Under the pieces are notes generated by a model. The model ran no database searches and was not told where the DNA came from. It saw only the letters and a program-made list of their open reading frames with translations. Shown in pieces: positions 36,913 through 48,572 of a stretch of DNA of 64,000 nucleotides. The first letter of the stretch is position 1. Each line of letters starts with the position of its first letter. Source of the stretch: Hydractinia symbiolongicarpus. Its lineage: Eukaryota > Cnidaria > Hydrozoa > Anthoathecata > Hydractiniidae. Location: the NCBI RefSeq assembly GCF_029227915.1, contig NC_079876.1, positions 11,656,001 to 11,720,000 on the forward strand, read 5' to 3'. Position numbers and translations under genes: made by a program.

Positions 36913-39612
36913 AAGGTAGTTCATGAAGCCATACTGAACACTTTATACACTGCATCCAGTTTTCTCCTGGCAATGACTCGTGCCACCAATCACCGCAAAC
37001 TAAACATTCGCAATCTTCTACAACTGGTGGTGTCGTTTTTTTCTTTTTTAATGTTTCTTTTTTCGCCTTTGGTTGTTTCTTCGAATTTGATGGTTCCTTT
37101 GTCTCTTTCTCAGATTTCTCCAAAGATAACTTGTATGGTAATCCTGTAATATTTTCTGATTCTTCACTTCGCTTCGTTTTTTTCTGTTTAACAATATCGG
37201 GAACTTTAAAATTTCCCTAAAACTCACTGGCGTTGAATGAACAATCATGTCTATGGCATCAACACTCGATCCAGCTTGCGATGAAGATGCAATAGCGGTT
37301 GGCTCTTCTGTAATGGTGCTAACATCTGGGGTAGCAAGTGGTTCTCTCGGATCTGACAAAAATTCTTTTTCTGCCAAAATTGATGCATCGTAAGGAACAA
37401 TTCCAGTGCATCAAAAACCGGATATCGCGTTTTCGATTGTGGCTGCCTTAAGATATGCGGGTGATTCTTCGGCCAGGATGTAGTCGCATCCAAGAAGTAC
37501 AAGCTGTATTAAAAGCAACTTTGAGCGGTTTAAAAAATGTCCGATCAAGAGGTTGCAATTTATGCGAGGTGTGTCGTGGAAGGGAGACAATCTCAATTGA
37601 TATCAATCTCAATCTAAATCTCAAATTGTTCAAAGATGGGTGAACGACAATTGTTTGCTACTTAACCTTAAAAAAGGAAAAACTGAATTTGTATTATATG
37701 GTTCCCGTCCATCCAAACAACCAAATTGTTTGATCAATATCAATACTGTAGAATTGAACCGACCTGAATCGTACTAATATCTTGGAGTAACATTAGATCA
37801 ACATTTGAATTTGAATTTTCATTATAAATCGGTTTACAAGAGAATATGCTCACGTGTTACATTGCTCAGTCGAATTCGTTATACTTTACCACCAACGATC
37901 TAGAAATCCATGATAAATCCACTGTTTCATTATTGCTACCCTCTATTTTCTGGCTTGAACTTAACCTGGAAAATCAAGTTTCAAGCGCAACAAAATAGAG
38001 CAAAAAGGATCATTGGCACAGATTCTGCAATGTCCTGGCCGGAAATTGATCTACAAAGAAATCGAAAAATGGTAACCGATGTATTTAAATCGATTCACAA
38101 CCTGGAACCAATTCAAAATGTTCAATACGAATTTATAGAACATCGAATCAACACACGTGGTAACAAATCGTTACTCAGAGTACCACGTGTTCGAACCGAA
38201 GCTGGTCGCAAAACCACTGCTTATCAAGGAACCTTGCTGTTCAATAAACTTGATTTACCTTTGAGAAACGAAAAGTCATTTATTATTTTTAAAAGAAGCA
38301 TCAACGTAGTTAATTTGTCTTAGTTATTCAATTTATTTTTACTGTCTGTTTGTTTTTCTAGTTCAAGTGATGTTTATCGTTACTATGTATATTTTGTTTT
38401 GATTTTTGGTTTTCTTGCATTGTTTAATTTCTTTCCTCCATAACTTTGTTTGTCTCATGCTATTTGATCCAATTTGAATCACTTTTGTATCCTAATTGCC
38501 TTTCATTTTGTTCTAGGATTCTCTCTCTATTGATTTTGATGCCTGTATGTGAGTGTTTTGACTAAGCAGTGTAGAATAATTTTCGTGCTATCCCATTCTT
38601 ACGTCATCAGTGTACCAGTGTCATCAGTGTACCAGTTTGCTTTTTTCCATCTCACCTATCTAATTAATTTATTTATTTTCGATACCTTATTTATTTATTT
38701 GTTTTTGTATAATATGTATAGAAAAAAAAATTTACCTAAATTATTACCTATTTTAAAATTTCATTTATTACTATTCTTTGTTTCAACAGGTCCTACATTG
38801 ATACCAGGATTGTTATTATTTCTGACGTAGTCAACCTGTAAAATTATAATTGTTAATAATGCCATTATCTCGTGTGAAGTCTATAAGTCCAATATTTTTT
38901 GTATGGCTTTTGTGCCTATCTAAAGTTAAGAGGACACGATCATCCTTTGTCGGTTTAGCATGCTCAGCAAAATGGCTAAGGTAGACCATAAACAATTCCG
39001 TATTTATCCACCCACTATCAGAAACTTCATTTAGTGTTCCAACTGGAGCACCTTCTGTTAGATCTTGCCTTTTTTCTTTTACGTTTGAAAATCATCATTG
39101 GTGGAACATAACTGCCCGTAGCACTGCAACAAACAACAGCGGTTACACCTCTTTCGCCACTTGTTGCGGTGGCTACAATACGCTTGCCCTTTGGTGCCAA
39201 CACCAAATGAAAACATGTTAAACCAGATTCATGAACATTTAATATTCGGTGTGGCGTAATGTTAAATTTCTCTAAGACTGTTTTAAGATTTTTAAAATAT
39301 CGGTCGATGGAGGTTTTGTTTAGTCCGAACACTCTCTTTAATGAAACAGCCTCTGGGGTTTCGTAATGACAATGTCTGCCGGCGTTTAAGAAAACCTGAC
39401 ACAAAATCACGTCCTGCCATTTAATGAACTTTATTAAAAGGGTGCTTAATTTTATTGCTTTCACAATATTCATATATAACCCTTCTTAGTTCATTTTTGG
39501 ATAATCCATAAAAAGAATTGTCTAGAGCAAGTATATATGATCCTAGATCAGTCTCTTGTTCTTCAGTCAGGACAGTACGGATAGGACCCAATTGTTTTTT
39601 ATGGTTTGAGTA
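36902..39612 (-). pseudogene. Tigger/jerky-like transposase, broken by frameshifts and a LINE insertion
   Basis: Minus-strand order: about 39610-39420 reads VLTEEQETDLGSYILALDNS, FYGLSKNELRRVIYEYC and AGRDFVSGFLKRR (CENP-B-type DNA-binding region). Then 39370-39060, in another frame, has GLNKTSIDRYFKNLKTVLEK and NVHESG, where the first catalytic Asp (usually NxDE) is His. A further shifted frame at 39060-38862 has EGAPVGTLNE and LLTLDRHKSH (second Asp kept). After a LINE insertion the frame resumes at 37592 with VSLPRHTSHKLQPLDRTFFK. A frameshift later, a Lys-rich tail ends in CLVCGDWWHE...CIKCSVWLHE, the zinc-binding C-terminus typical of this group. Several frame breaks and the lost Asp make it non-functional. 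Confidence 0.8.
37592..38862 (+). mobile_element. 5'-truncated LINE inserted into the Tigger transposase
   Basis: Plus-strand frames read VNDNCLLLNLKKGKTEFVLY and YLGVTLDQHLNLNFHYKS, then after one stop NPLFHYCYPLFSG and KIKFQAQQNRAKRIIG, the C-terminal part of a LINE reverse-transcriptase ORF, stopping at 38323. About 500 bp of 3' UTR follows. The transposase reading is DNGII before and VSLPRH after, so removing this segment restores the coding order and fixes the insertion point to within a few bases. Confidence 0.78.
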
Positions 39613-39627
39613 ATAGAGAGTCCACTG

Positions 39628-40424
39628 TATTAAAATATAAAATATACAATGATAAAATTTGGTATAAAATAGTAAGGCATAAACTTAGAGAAAGAGATGA
39701 TGATAAATTAAATCATATTAAAAGTTGTGACTATTTTTCGATAACTGAGATATAGCTGGAGAGCACACAACTCGAGTCAATTTCGAACATTATAATATTA
39801 TCAGTATTGATCAGTATTGATTTATACAGTAAATCAAAACAACCAATTTCAAAATGAACACCCTCATTTGATGCGAGATTTCTCGAAATTCAAATAGGAT
39901 ATATATCTACTGGTTTCATTATTTTGGGTATGCTATGTAAAGCTACACGATTAATAAAAAGAAAACAAAAAAACGCTGCTACACGCACAAAACAATACAT
40001 AAACACAAATTTTTGGTCAATATAGCACGCTATTTGTGGTGGCTTTGATTTTGATACCATTCGCCCTCCTTTTAACTTTTCGTTACCACCATGACAGAAC
40101 GCGGCCCATACCAAATCACACATTTCTACGAATGTGTGAAATTAAAAAGTTTTTTAATTGCTTCAAAGATAACCACTTCTTTGCAATCTCGTTTCTAGTT
40201 TTTCTTTTACACAATATCAAAAATTCAAAAAAAAAGCCCTGGAAACGAGGTATTATCATTAGGACATTTATTATTTTATTTATTTTGTCTTATTTATTAC
40301 GTCTCCATGAATTTAAAGCTGTTCCTTTTTAAGACGAAACCTTTCTAAGATGTGAAAAAAAATAGCTAAATAGAAAGCAACCCGGCACAAGACTAGCCTG
40401 GTATCAACATTCTTTTATATTTAG
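39628..40424. other. Intergenic stretch with one MITE
   Basis: No gene. It contains one foldback MITE copy at 40186-40250. Confidence 0.45.
40186..40250. repeat. Short foldback MITE, copy 5
   Basis: AATCTCGTTTCTAGTTTTTC at the left and GCCCTGGAAACGAGGT at the right are inverted arms, about 65 bp in total. Same family as 28377-28447. Confidence 0.7.
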
Positions 40425-42065
40425 GGGGTGCAGAGGCGGCAATTCATGTTATGAAGGAAATTTTCAAAACTGTTGCAGTCCTACTTATAGAGCGCTTTTA
40501 ATTCAATGAATCGCTCAGTAGCTTTACACAATATTAGAATAATATGCCCGGTACTATGTGCTTACATTATCAATACGCATCGTAAACCCTCACGACTATT
40601 TATATCAGGTTGTGCTAAAATCGAATCCAGAGAGGGAACCACCCAAGGTGATCCCTTGGTCATGCCATGGTACTCTCTATGTACAGCTACTATCATCAAT
40701 TATATGCAGATCGCTGAACCCGAAATCAAGCAAGTATGGATCGCTGATAGCGCTGCTGCAGCTGGAAAGACATTGAATTTACATAGCTGGTATGAAAACC
40801 TTGTAAAAGAAGGAGAAAAATCAGGATATTATGTTAACGGATCAAAAACATGGTTAATTGTAAAATCGCAGAAACTAGCCCAGTATGTAAAAAGTCTATT
40901 TAAGGAGTCCTTAAGTATTACCCTTGATGGAAAGAGACACTTGGGTGCTGTAATTGGTTTGAAAACTTTCAAGGATACGTACTGTAGTGATAAGGTCGAA
41001 AACTGGGCAAAAGAATTAGCTAATTTGTCTAAGATAGCTCAAACTCAACCACGTGCAGCTTATACAGCACTCACCAAAGCCTACAAATCGAAGTTTACTT
41101 ACTTTATGAAAACAATACAGGGTTTCGAAAACCATTTGAAACCAATTGAGAACGTATTGAACGATCACTTTCCGCCGACAATCTTTGCGCAGGATGAACC
41201 GCTACCAGAATACTTTAAAGCATTGCTTTCGTTATCACCCAGCGATGGTGGCTTTGTCAAGCAAACTCGTGACAAAGGGGCGAGCTTATGGTTAAACGCC
41301 ATTCCTATTGAACAATAAGGGCTTGACTTGAATAAAGAGAAATTTAGTGACGCTTTAAGACTGCGTTACAATTTACCATTGAAAGGATTACCAAGTTTTT
41401 GTACATGTGGAGATTACTGTAAATTTACTGTACATTTACTGTAAATCATGCTCTTTCGTGCAAGAAAGGTGGATTTGTATCGAAAAGACATGATAACGTT
41501 CGTGACTTACTCACATCGTTACTTAATCGTACATGTCACAACGTAGAAGCTGAACCACACCTTATTCCATTCACAAACGAGCATTTTCGTTTGAAATCAG
41601 CAAACAGAAGTGACGAATCTCGACTGGATATAAAGGCGAATGATTTTTAGCGACATGGACAAACGGCATTTTTTGATGTTCGTAACACGCACATAAACTC
41701 CAAAAAATCAATCCACAACGAAAACCTTTTATGATCAAGAAAGCGAGAAGAAGAGATCATATAATGAAAGGATAATAAATGTTGAACATGGTACCTTCAT
41801 ACCGCTTGTGATGGGTACAAATAGAGGTATGGGAAATGAATGTCACGTTTTTTTTTCAAGAACTTGCAAAAAAAACTCTTCATAACAAAACGAAGACTAC
41901 CCAACATTGATTACATGGCTCCGAACAAGACTTTCCTTCGAAATATTGAAGTCAACAATTTTATGCGTAAGAGGTTCGAGAATGCCATGGAAATACCAAA
42001 AAAAACAGACGTTGGTGTAGATATCATGCTAAATTCTTTTGAAGCAACTTGTTTTGGGATTTGAG
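40425..42065 (+). pseudogene. Decayed retrotransposon: reverse transcriptase with C-terminal nuclease-like domain
   Basis: The longest open piece is 40506-41318 (270 codons). In order: AEAAIHVMKEIFKT, LNRSVALHNIRIICP, SREGTTQGDPLVM (reverse transcriptase), QVWIADSAAAAG where an active enzyme has YADD, and SKTWLIVKS. After the stop, broken frames continue with LRLRYNLPLKGLPSFC, NRSDESRLDIKAN then FFDVRNTHIN (the ARLDI...FDVRV core of a C-terminal nuclease-like domain), IPLVMGTNRGMGNECHVFF and ITWLRTRLSFEI. The usual first catalytic Asp (VDAxNAFN) has become ERF-stop-FN. Stops, frameshifts and lost Asp residues show it is dead. This domain order is common in cnidarian and fish retroelements. 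Confidence 0.8.
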
Positions 42066-42344
42066 CTAATTTTGACACAAGTGATAGTGGTAGTCTCTCT
42101 CCTATACTCATCATCTTGGCTTATTCGATTTTTGTTTTTAACTTGTCTATACTTTGCTTCTGTTTTCTTTTTTGTTTGTTTGTTTTTGAATTTCCGCGCC
42201 CGAAGGCGTAGGAAGATCTTTAGAACTGTCGTTTTTTTATTTCGGAGCATTTTTCGAAAAAAAAATCGACCCTGGGATTTCACGTTGGTCCGTTTCAGAT
42301 GTAAACTTCGTACCCAAGCTCCTTAACTACTGGGAAGTCTAGTA

Positions 42345-43105
42345 TTGACGCTTCAGGCCAAAATTTGTATTTGTTTTCGACAAAATTTGGCACAGTTAAC
42401 AAAAAAGTATGCTGAACATAATGGTGACATAATAATTTTGATTTTTGTCACCTAAATGTCATTTTAGGCCAAAATTGGTCCAAAAATTAGAACTAATTTT
42501 TAACAAAATTTGGAACACTTAACAAATAAAGTATGGTGAACATGAGGGTGACATCAAAATTTTGATTTTTGTCACCTAAATGCCATTTTAGGCCAAAATT
42601 AGTCCAAAAATTGAAATCACTTCATTTTCGGCTAAATCTGGCACAGTTAACAAATAAAGTATGCTGAACATAATGGTGACATAATAATTTTGATTTTTGT
42701 CACCTAAATGTCATTTTAGGCCAAAATTGGTCCAAAAATTAGAACTACTTTATTTTCAACAAAATTTGGAACACTTAACAAATAAAGTATGCTGAATATA
42801 ATGGTGACATCAAAATTTTGATTTTTGTCACCTAAATGCCATTTTAGGCCAAAATTAGTCCAAAAATTGAAATCACTTCATTTTCGGCTAAATCTGGCAC
42901 AGTTAACAAATAAAGTATGCTGAAAATGATGATGGTACAAAAGTTTGATTTCTTCTTGCCTAAATGTCATTTCAGGCCAAAATTTATCCAAAAATTAAAA
43001 CTGCTTTATTTTCGACAAAAATTGACACAGTTAATAAAAAAAGTATGCTGAAAATGATGGTCACATCAAAATTTTGATTTTTTGTCAACTAATGCCGTTT
43101 AAGAC
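42345..43105. repeat. Satellite-like tandem array, about 128-bp unit, six copies
   Basis: The phrase TTTTAGGCCAAAATT recurs at about 42355, 42474, 42588, 42716, 42844 and 42972. Each unit also has GGCACAGTTAACAAATAAAG and TTTTGATTTTTGTCACC. Units alternate between two variants, so the true period may be a dimer of about 240-256 bp. Confidence 0.88.
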
Positions 43106-44297
43106 CATAAACGTTTCAATCGCAAGACTTTCAACCATGAATGATAGGCTGTATTTTTTGTTAGCAATTTCTTTTAAAATGTGAGTTTATTATGACACGT
43201 TTCGTTTTGTTTGCGTTTGTTGTAAGATATGTCACTGGTGTGCTTTATCTTCAGAGGTTCATGCACCAAACCCCTTCGAATGTTTGGCACAATAACACAA
43301 CGAATTAGCAGGTTTTCATCAAATATTTTGGTAGCGCGCGGAAATTCTTAGAGCCCCCAGGGCTTCTTGTTGTTTTTAACTTTGTCTTCTTGAAGTTTTC
43401 AAGTGTTTATAAGAAATTTTTTTTAAGTATATTATTTTCTTTTTTTCTTTTTAAGTATATTTTAAATAGGTATATTTTAATATTTTCACGATTTTATTTT
43501 ATATTCTATATTTTTATGCTACTTGTATTATTTTGTTTTATAAATATATAAAAATCAATTGATAATTTTCAGACTATTGTAATCTTTTATATTTACACCT
43601 GTATCCACTACTCCGTGCTAAGAATGCATAAAATAGTGAAGCTCCGGTTATACGACGGACGAACAACGAGTAGTAGAATTAGAATCGTTAGACTTAAGCA
43701 GTTGCGACATTTAACAAGTAGATTCAAATGTCACATGTAACACACCTTAATTAAGCGAGCAATGAAAAATATGAAAATAAATGTTGCTGAATTTATTGAT
43801 TGGACTTTTTGTAAATTGAGCGCCAGTCTTGCAACATTTGCTTTGTTTTATACACATTTTGTATTTGAGAAATAAGTTATTGAACAGAAAGATTTCACAA
43901 GCATACGCGGCACAGTTTTATAAATTTTATATCACTGAAATATTAAAATTAAAGATTGTCACAGTTGTTGTTGTTTGTTTGTTATTCGAAAGTTCAACAG
44001 CTTCTAGAATTTTCCCTGAACGAAAAACTTTAAAGGAGATTTTCTGATACTTTATGAAATAACACCCAGTGTTAAATTTCTCAATATTTTGTGAGTTAGC
44101 AGTTAAAATGATCTCAGTTGTACTAAAATTCTAAAAAATAAAATGGCAGACAACAATAAAATCATCCACTTTTGAATATAAAAAATTAACTTTTAACACT
44201 TAGCTCTGTTACAAAAATTATATTCATGAAGAGAAGAAAAGTTTATAAACATGATAATCTAAAATCTATTAACAAAACTATTACTAACACATATTCT
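43106..44297. other. Intergenic AT-rich region
   Basis: I see no gene or clear repeat. The part next to 44298 should hold the 3' UTR of the CLCC1-like gene. Confidence 0.4.
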
Positions 44298-47200
44298 TCA
44301 ACTCTCTTTGCTTACAAATTCATAGTCTGAGTCGGAAATCCCGATATCTTCGGACACCAATTTAGTACCCATAATGTCAGTTGATTCCTGTCTTGGGGCG
44401 CTACTTGCACCATCTGCGTATTCCCTATCAGATCCACTGTTCTGGTCTGGGTTTTCATCATGTTCACATGGCACAGACGATAAGCGTTCCATCGATGGCG
44501 AAATAGAGGAAACATTGGAGCCTTGCATCGATGGCGAAATAGAGGAAACATTGGAGCGTTCCATCGATCGCAAAATAGAGGAAACATTGGAGCATCCGGG
44601 AAAATCTACATCTTCGTTGATGGGTGCCGCAACGTCATTAACTGTGATGGGCGCAGCAACGCCCTCCGCTGTCTCGTTTAAATTCAGACTTTCCAGGCAT
44701 TCTATCATTTCGCTGGATTCATCAACGCTTTCATTTGTACTGCTTATGGGCGTGTTTTTTACAGATTTTCGCTTTCTCGTTCCGCCTCCAACTCGATCTC
44801 TGGGTGGACTTGCTTCGTTGTTATAAGGGCGTTGTCTTACATTTTGTACGCCCCTGTCATATTCGATTTGACCGATCCTTAATTGGTTTTGTTCCAACAT
44901 ATTCTGCTGCAAAGCCAATCGCTCTTCATTTAATTTCCTCACTTGTCCTTCAAGCTGCAATATGCGCTCTCCTTCGTTTCCACGTACGTTTTGTCGAAAC
45001 CCGACTCTTAAAAGTGGTGAAGAGATCTCAAACCCGGTCATTGCCATGACAACGAACACAACAATGAGAACGATGACAACGAAGAGCACAGGCTGCCACT
45101 GCACAGGTACTTCTTTCATTAACAAGCGAAAACTTACACCGAGAGCGCTGCTAAATTGTTTCATCGGTTCGAAAATAAATCGTGAAGCACAAACAGCTGT
45201 CGCCTGCGAACGAAATACAAGTATACTTATTTCGTGTATAAACAGGGAGGGAGAAAGATACATACTCCACTGCTAACTATTTTGGATTAAGAGGAAAACA
45301 TTACCTGTAAGGGAGAGACCTCCCAAACTGGATCCACCAGAATGTTTTGATGATACTTCGCGCAAGCGTCATCAGATGTTGTGAATGTATCTTTAAACCA
45401 CAGCGTCACTGATTTCCACGGGGTCAAATTATTTGGAAAGCAATCTTCAGGTACATCTTTCATGGCCTCTGATGTTTTCTTTGCTAGCTCAACTTTGTAC
45501 ATACTAAAAATAAGACAAGCTAACTAAAATTAAATAAAAATTCTCAATCCCTTCAACGTTTTATCATTCGTTTCAATTAAATCGTAGCCACTACAAATAG
45601 TGGGGATACTTTTTCCTGATCGTATATCGTAGTGGAAATCTCCCCTAACAAGCCGTCATTCCACCTGTAACATGGACACTAAGGGGTGAGTTAAGCTGGC
45701 AGCAATACCTCTATGTGACGTGAGATTTCCAACCATCAAAGATAGAATTCGAAACAGGAACCCATACCTTCTAAGCATGATATTCTACCACTAAGCCACT
45801 GCTACCTTTTGTGAAGCGACACCGAAACAAATACTACATCAACAACACTTCAATCATTTTTTGTTGATTCCACTCACACTAACCCTAGTTAGCATTGTGG
45901 CTTCGCATTATCACAAGGGTCAGTGTGGAAAAGGGAGGTGGTAAAACGAGTTTTGGACAAATATTGCAAGACCCTAAACAAAACGGAAGGCGTGACTTAG
46001 AGATGGCGTTGTAAAGCATACACAAATGCAAAACGAGAAGCGCTTTTAACACTGCGTACACATCGTCGAAAACATCACTGCCATTATTGATAGTCACGTA
46101 ACGTAAAAACAAAGTACCAAAAGTCTTACCGGTGCCATTCCCAGGGTATACTGCACATAAAACAAAGCAGGAATGTGATCATTACTGTTCTCTTCCAACT
46201 CTGAGTCAACTGCACCTGTCTTGTCACAAATAATAACAAAAACATGAGCAGATTAATACCGACAGCTCCGATTATAACGCGAGGTGTAATGATTTCTGAC
46301 GCCTGTTTCCAAGGCGACGTCGATGAAGGCTGAAATGTAACAGAAGACGATATAAAAATCTAATATATGGTAAGTATGTTTTGATTAGAAAACTTGAAAT
46401 AAAACGACCGCAGCAAAGATAATAACCACGACAAAGACAATAAACACGGCAATAATAACGGCAACTACCACGACAATAACAACGACAACAATAACGACGA
46501 AGACGATAATTACGACACCCTACCACAACAATAGCTGGGACGATGACGATAACTTACTTGAAAAGCATCTTGCAAAATATCTAGGATTTTCTTAGCTTCA
46601 CTGAGATCAGTTTTCCCTAGCAACGACAATGCAAGATTCCGATTCTCTTCACTAAGACTGAAGTAAGCTGCATAAACATCGCCCTGGTCACCTTGCACTT
46701 CTGCTAATTTGACGAATGTGTTAACGAGATGTTTAAAGTATGTGAGGTCATTCACTACAGGTGAACGTTCTTCGAACTTGCAGTTCAGTAATTCATTCTT
46801 CACTTGTTGTAGCGATTCGCGACACGTGCTAGCCTCATCTTGAAAATCAGCCAGCTTTTTAACCTAAAGTAAAAAAATAACAAAAATATAATAAAAAATG
46901 ATAAAATCAAATCAATAAAAACAAATAAATATACAAAAAGATACCAAGACAGAACATAAGCTTAAATGTCAGATATTTTATTCGTGGGTTAAATGTTACT
47001 TTTTTTCATAATTTTTTTTTTAAGATCATACCATTTGAACTGTTCATAATTTTAGAGACACAAGATCGCAAGAAAGCATTGTGCAATAAGACGTAACTTG
47101 CAGATTTACTATTAAAAAAAACCCTTGTGATTCGTATAATGTAATGCAGCATTCCTCGAGGCCAATTTAAGTTCTTCAGTCCAGTAAATTTTTGCTTTGA

Positions 47201-47661
47201 TTTTGGCGCTAATTCGCAACCACTGGGTGTACTGCACTTTTCACACTTATTCATCCAGAAAAATACTCTGCTACTTTGAAATTTATACTTTTTAAATTTA
47301 TATCAAATGCAATTTTAGGTTTTAAATAAAAGCTCATTACATTTTAAAAAAATATAAATTAAAAACCAACGCCCCTTTCAAAAATAAAAAAAGATTAAAA
47401 TTAACCGCCACAGGCGTTCCACAAAAGCGCCCTTACGTTATATCTTGACATACCTACCAACTCGTCACTATCCGAAGTCACTCTTTCTTGTTTCTTCGCT
47501 GGTCTGCTTGTTGTCAAATCGTACGGGTCCACCCATCCGCTCTCATCGTAGGTGTTATAAACGCCTCCATTCTCATCAACAGTATCACTTGATACAACCA
47601 CAGTGAGGGAGAGTAAAAAAACAACATCGTGGAGAATATTTATATTTTTTATTGTATACAT
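44298..47661 (-). CDS. CLCC1: CLCC1-like ER chloride channel (chloride channel CLIC-like protein 1), five exons
   Basis: Intracellular, ER-located anion channel family. Minus-strand exons: 47661-47458, 46863-46558, 46329-46130, 45503-45305 and 45203-44298. The join is open for 604 residues. The N-terminus is a signal peptide (hydrophobic core VVFLLSLTVVV) followed by GWVDPYDL, the family's DWIDPxD motif. Exon 2 is a helical lumenal region. Exon 3 carries two membrane helices (VIIGAVGINLLMFLLLFV and TVMITFLLCFMCSI). Exon 4 has PEDCFPNNLTPWKS and CAKYHQNILVDPVWEVSPLQ, and exon 5 has FIFEPMKQFSSAL, LLMKEVPVQWQ and a third helix; these match the conserved core of CLCC1. The C-terminal 200 residues are coiled-coil/Glu-Gln-rich then Ser-rich, with three copies of a NVSSISPSM-like repeat. 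Exon 1 could instead end at the GTATGT donor four bases on (47454), but only the GTAGGT donor keeps the frame with exon 2. Confidence 0.9.
45735..45815 (-). mobile_element. tRNA-like SINE head in CLCC1 intron 3
   Basis: On the minus strand TGGCTTAGTGGTAGAA (A box) and GTTTCGAATTC (B-box-like) are about 30 bp apart, preceded by GTAGCAG. It lacks a proper acceptor stem, so it is probably a SINE remnant. Confidence 0.45.
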
Positions 47662-48572
47662 TCTAAAAATAGAAAATAAATTTTTAGATGTTGATTTGTT
47701 TTAGAATAGTTAAAGGGGAGGGGGATGAAAGTAGAACATCACCCAGTCTCAGATCATTCACTGTTGCAAATCTATATTATAATACCCGTATACGTCTGTA
47801 CGTCTGTCTGTCTGTCACGCAAAATGATAGCTTAGCTAGTAGCGAAACGCGCCCAATGCGGTATAAAATGACGGGCGAACCCGTGGATTTTTCCACGGCT
47901 AACGACTAGTATGATTAAAGAATGTTGAACCGAGCTGGCACACAAAACTTGAACGTAGTTGTTTCATATTTTCAAAATTAAATAAAACTAGAGTCAAATA
48001 ATTCGATTGTGTAGGTTTTATACCTCCATGCAAATCCAGGATTTTTATGAAAAAAATAGAGAAAAACAACAACATTTTCTCTAATCATATGACAATAAAT
48101 AAAAAGAATCAGAAAAAATATATTATCCCGGACAGCAACTTTTAGCGAAAGTTTAATGGCGACATTAACTTTCTGGTTTTCCGCGCATTTGAATTTAATC
48201 ATTTAAAATCTGTGAAAATAGTGTTGACGTTTTCAATATTATAAGCAGGAGAAAGAAGCGATATTTCCGAAATGATGATTTTGTGATGAGAAATAAATTG
48301 TTTGGAATATATCTAACTTGTCTTCTCTTTTTTAGCAACTACCCATGTCTGCCGTCTCTTTTCATAGCAACCATCGGTGGCTGCCGTCTTTTTCATAGCA
48401 ACCAACCGTGCCACCTGTCTTTTTCAAAGCAACCGTCGGTGGCTGCCGTCTTTTTTTCATAGCAACCACCCAATGACTGTCACCCACGCTTCTGCACGCA
48501 CCATAATTTATCCCATCAGGTAACGAATTCAACGTGTCTGATGTTTTTGATATTTTTTTTCTCGATTTGTGA
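47662..48572. other. Gap between eIF2D stop and CLCC1 start, with repeats
   Basis: This 911-bp gap separates two same-strand genes and must hold the eIF2D 3' UTR and the CLCC1 promoter. It contains a segment at about 47735-47905 with GTCTGTCTGTCTGTCACG, resembling one end of a transposon that also appears inverted near 57105-57145. It also holds a tandem repeat at 48336-48470. Confidence 0.5.
48336..48470. repeat. Approximately 40-bp tandem repeat, about four units
   Basis: Units contain GGTGGCTGCCGTCTTTTTCA followed by TAGCAACC; the units are diverged and differ in length. Confidence 0.75.

Larger units (their letters stand above)
33674..39627 (-). mobile_element. Tigger/pogo-like DNA transposon, nested and inactive
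   Basis: The left end CAGTGGACTCTTCATAACTCG and the inverted right end CAGTGGACTCTCTATTACTC are matching terminal inverted repeats of the Tigger kind; internal repeats of 'cgagtaatagagag' support the left end. TA follows the right end, but TG precedes the left end, so a TA target duplication is not intact. The interior holds a broken CENP-B-like/DDE_1 transposase on the minus strand, a LINE fragment, a second DDE transposase fragment and a five-unit array of a transposase N-terminus. Confidence 0.75.

Noticed and set aside
47006-47254. Extra CLCC1 exon within intron 1 (minus strand ORF)
   Set aside because: Exons 1 and 2 join in frame directly with the GTAGGT donor, and the ORF has no similarity to the family.
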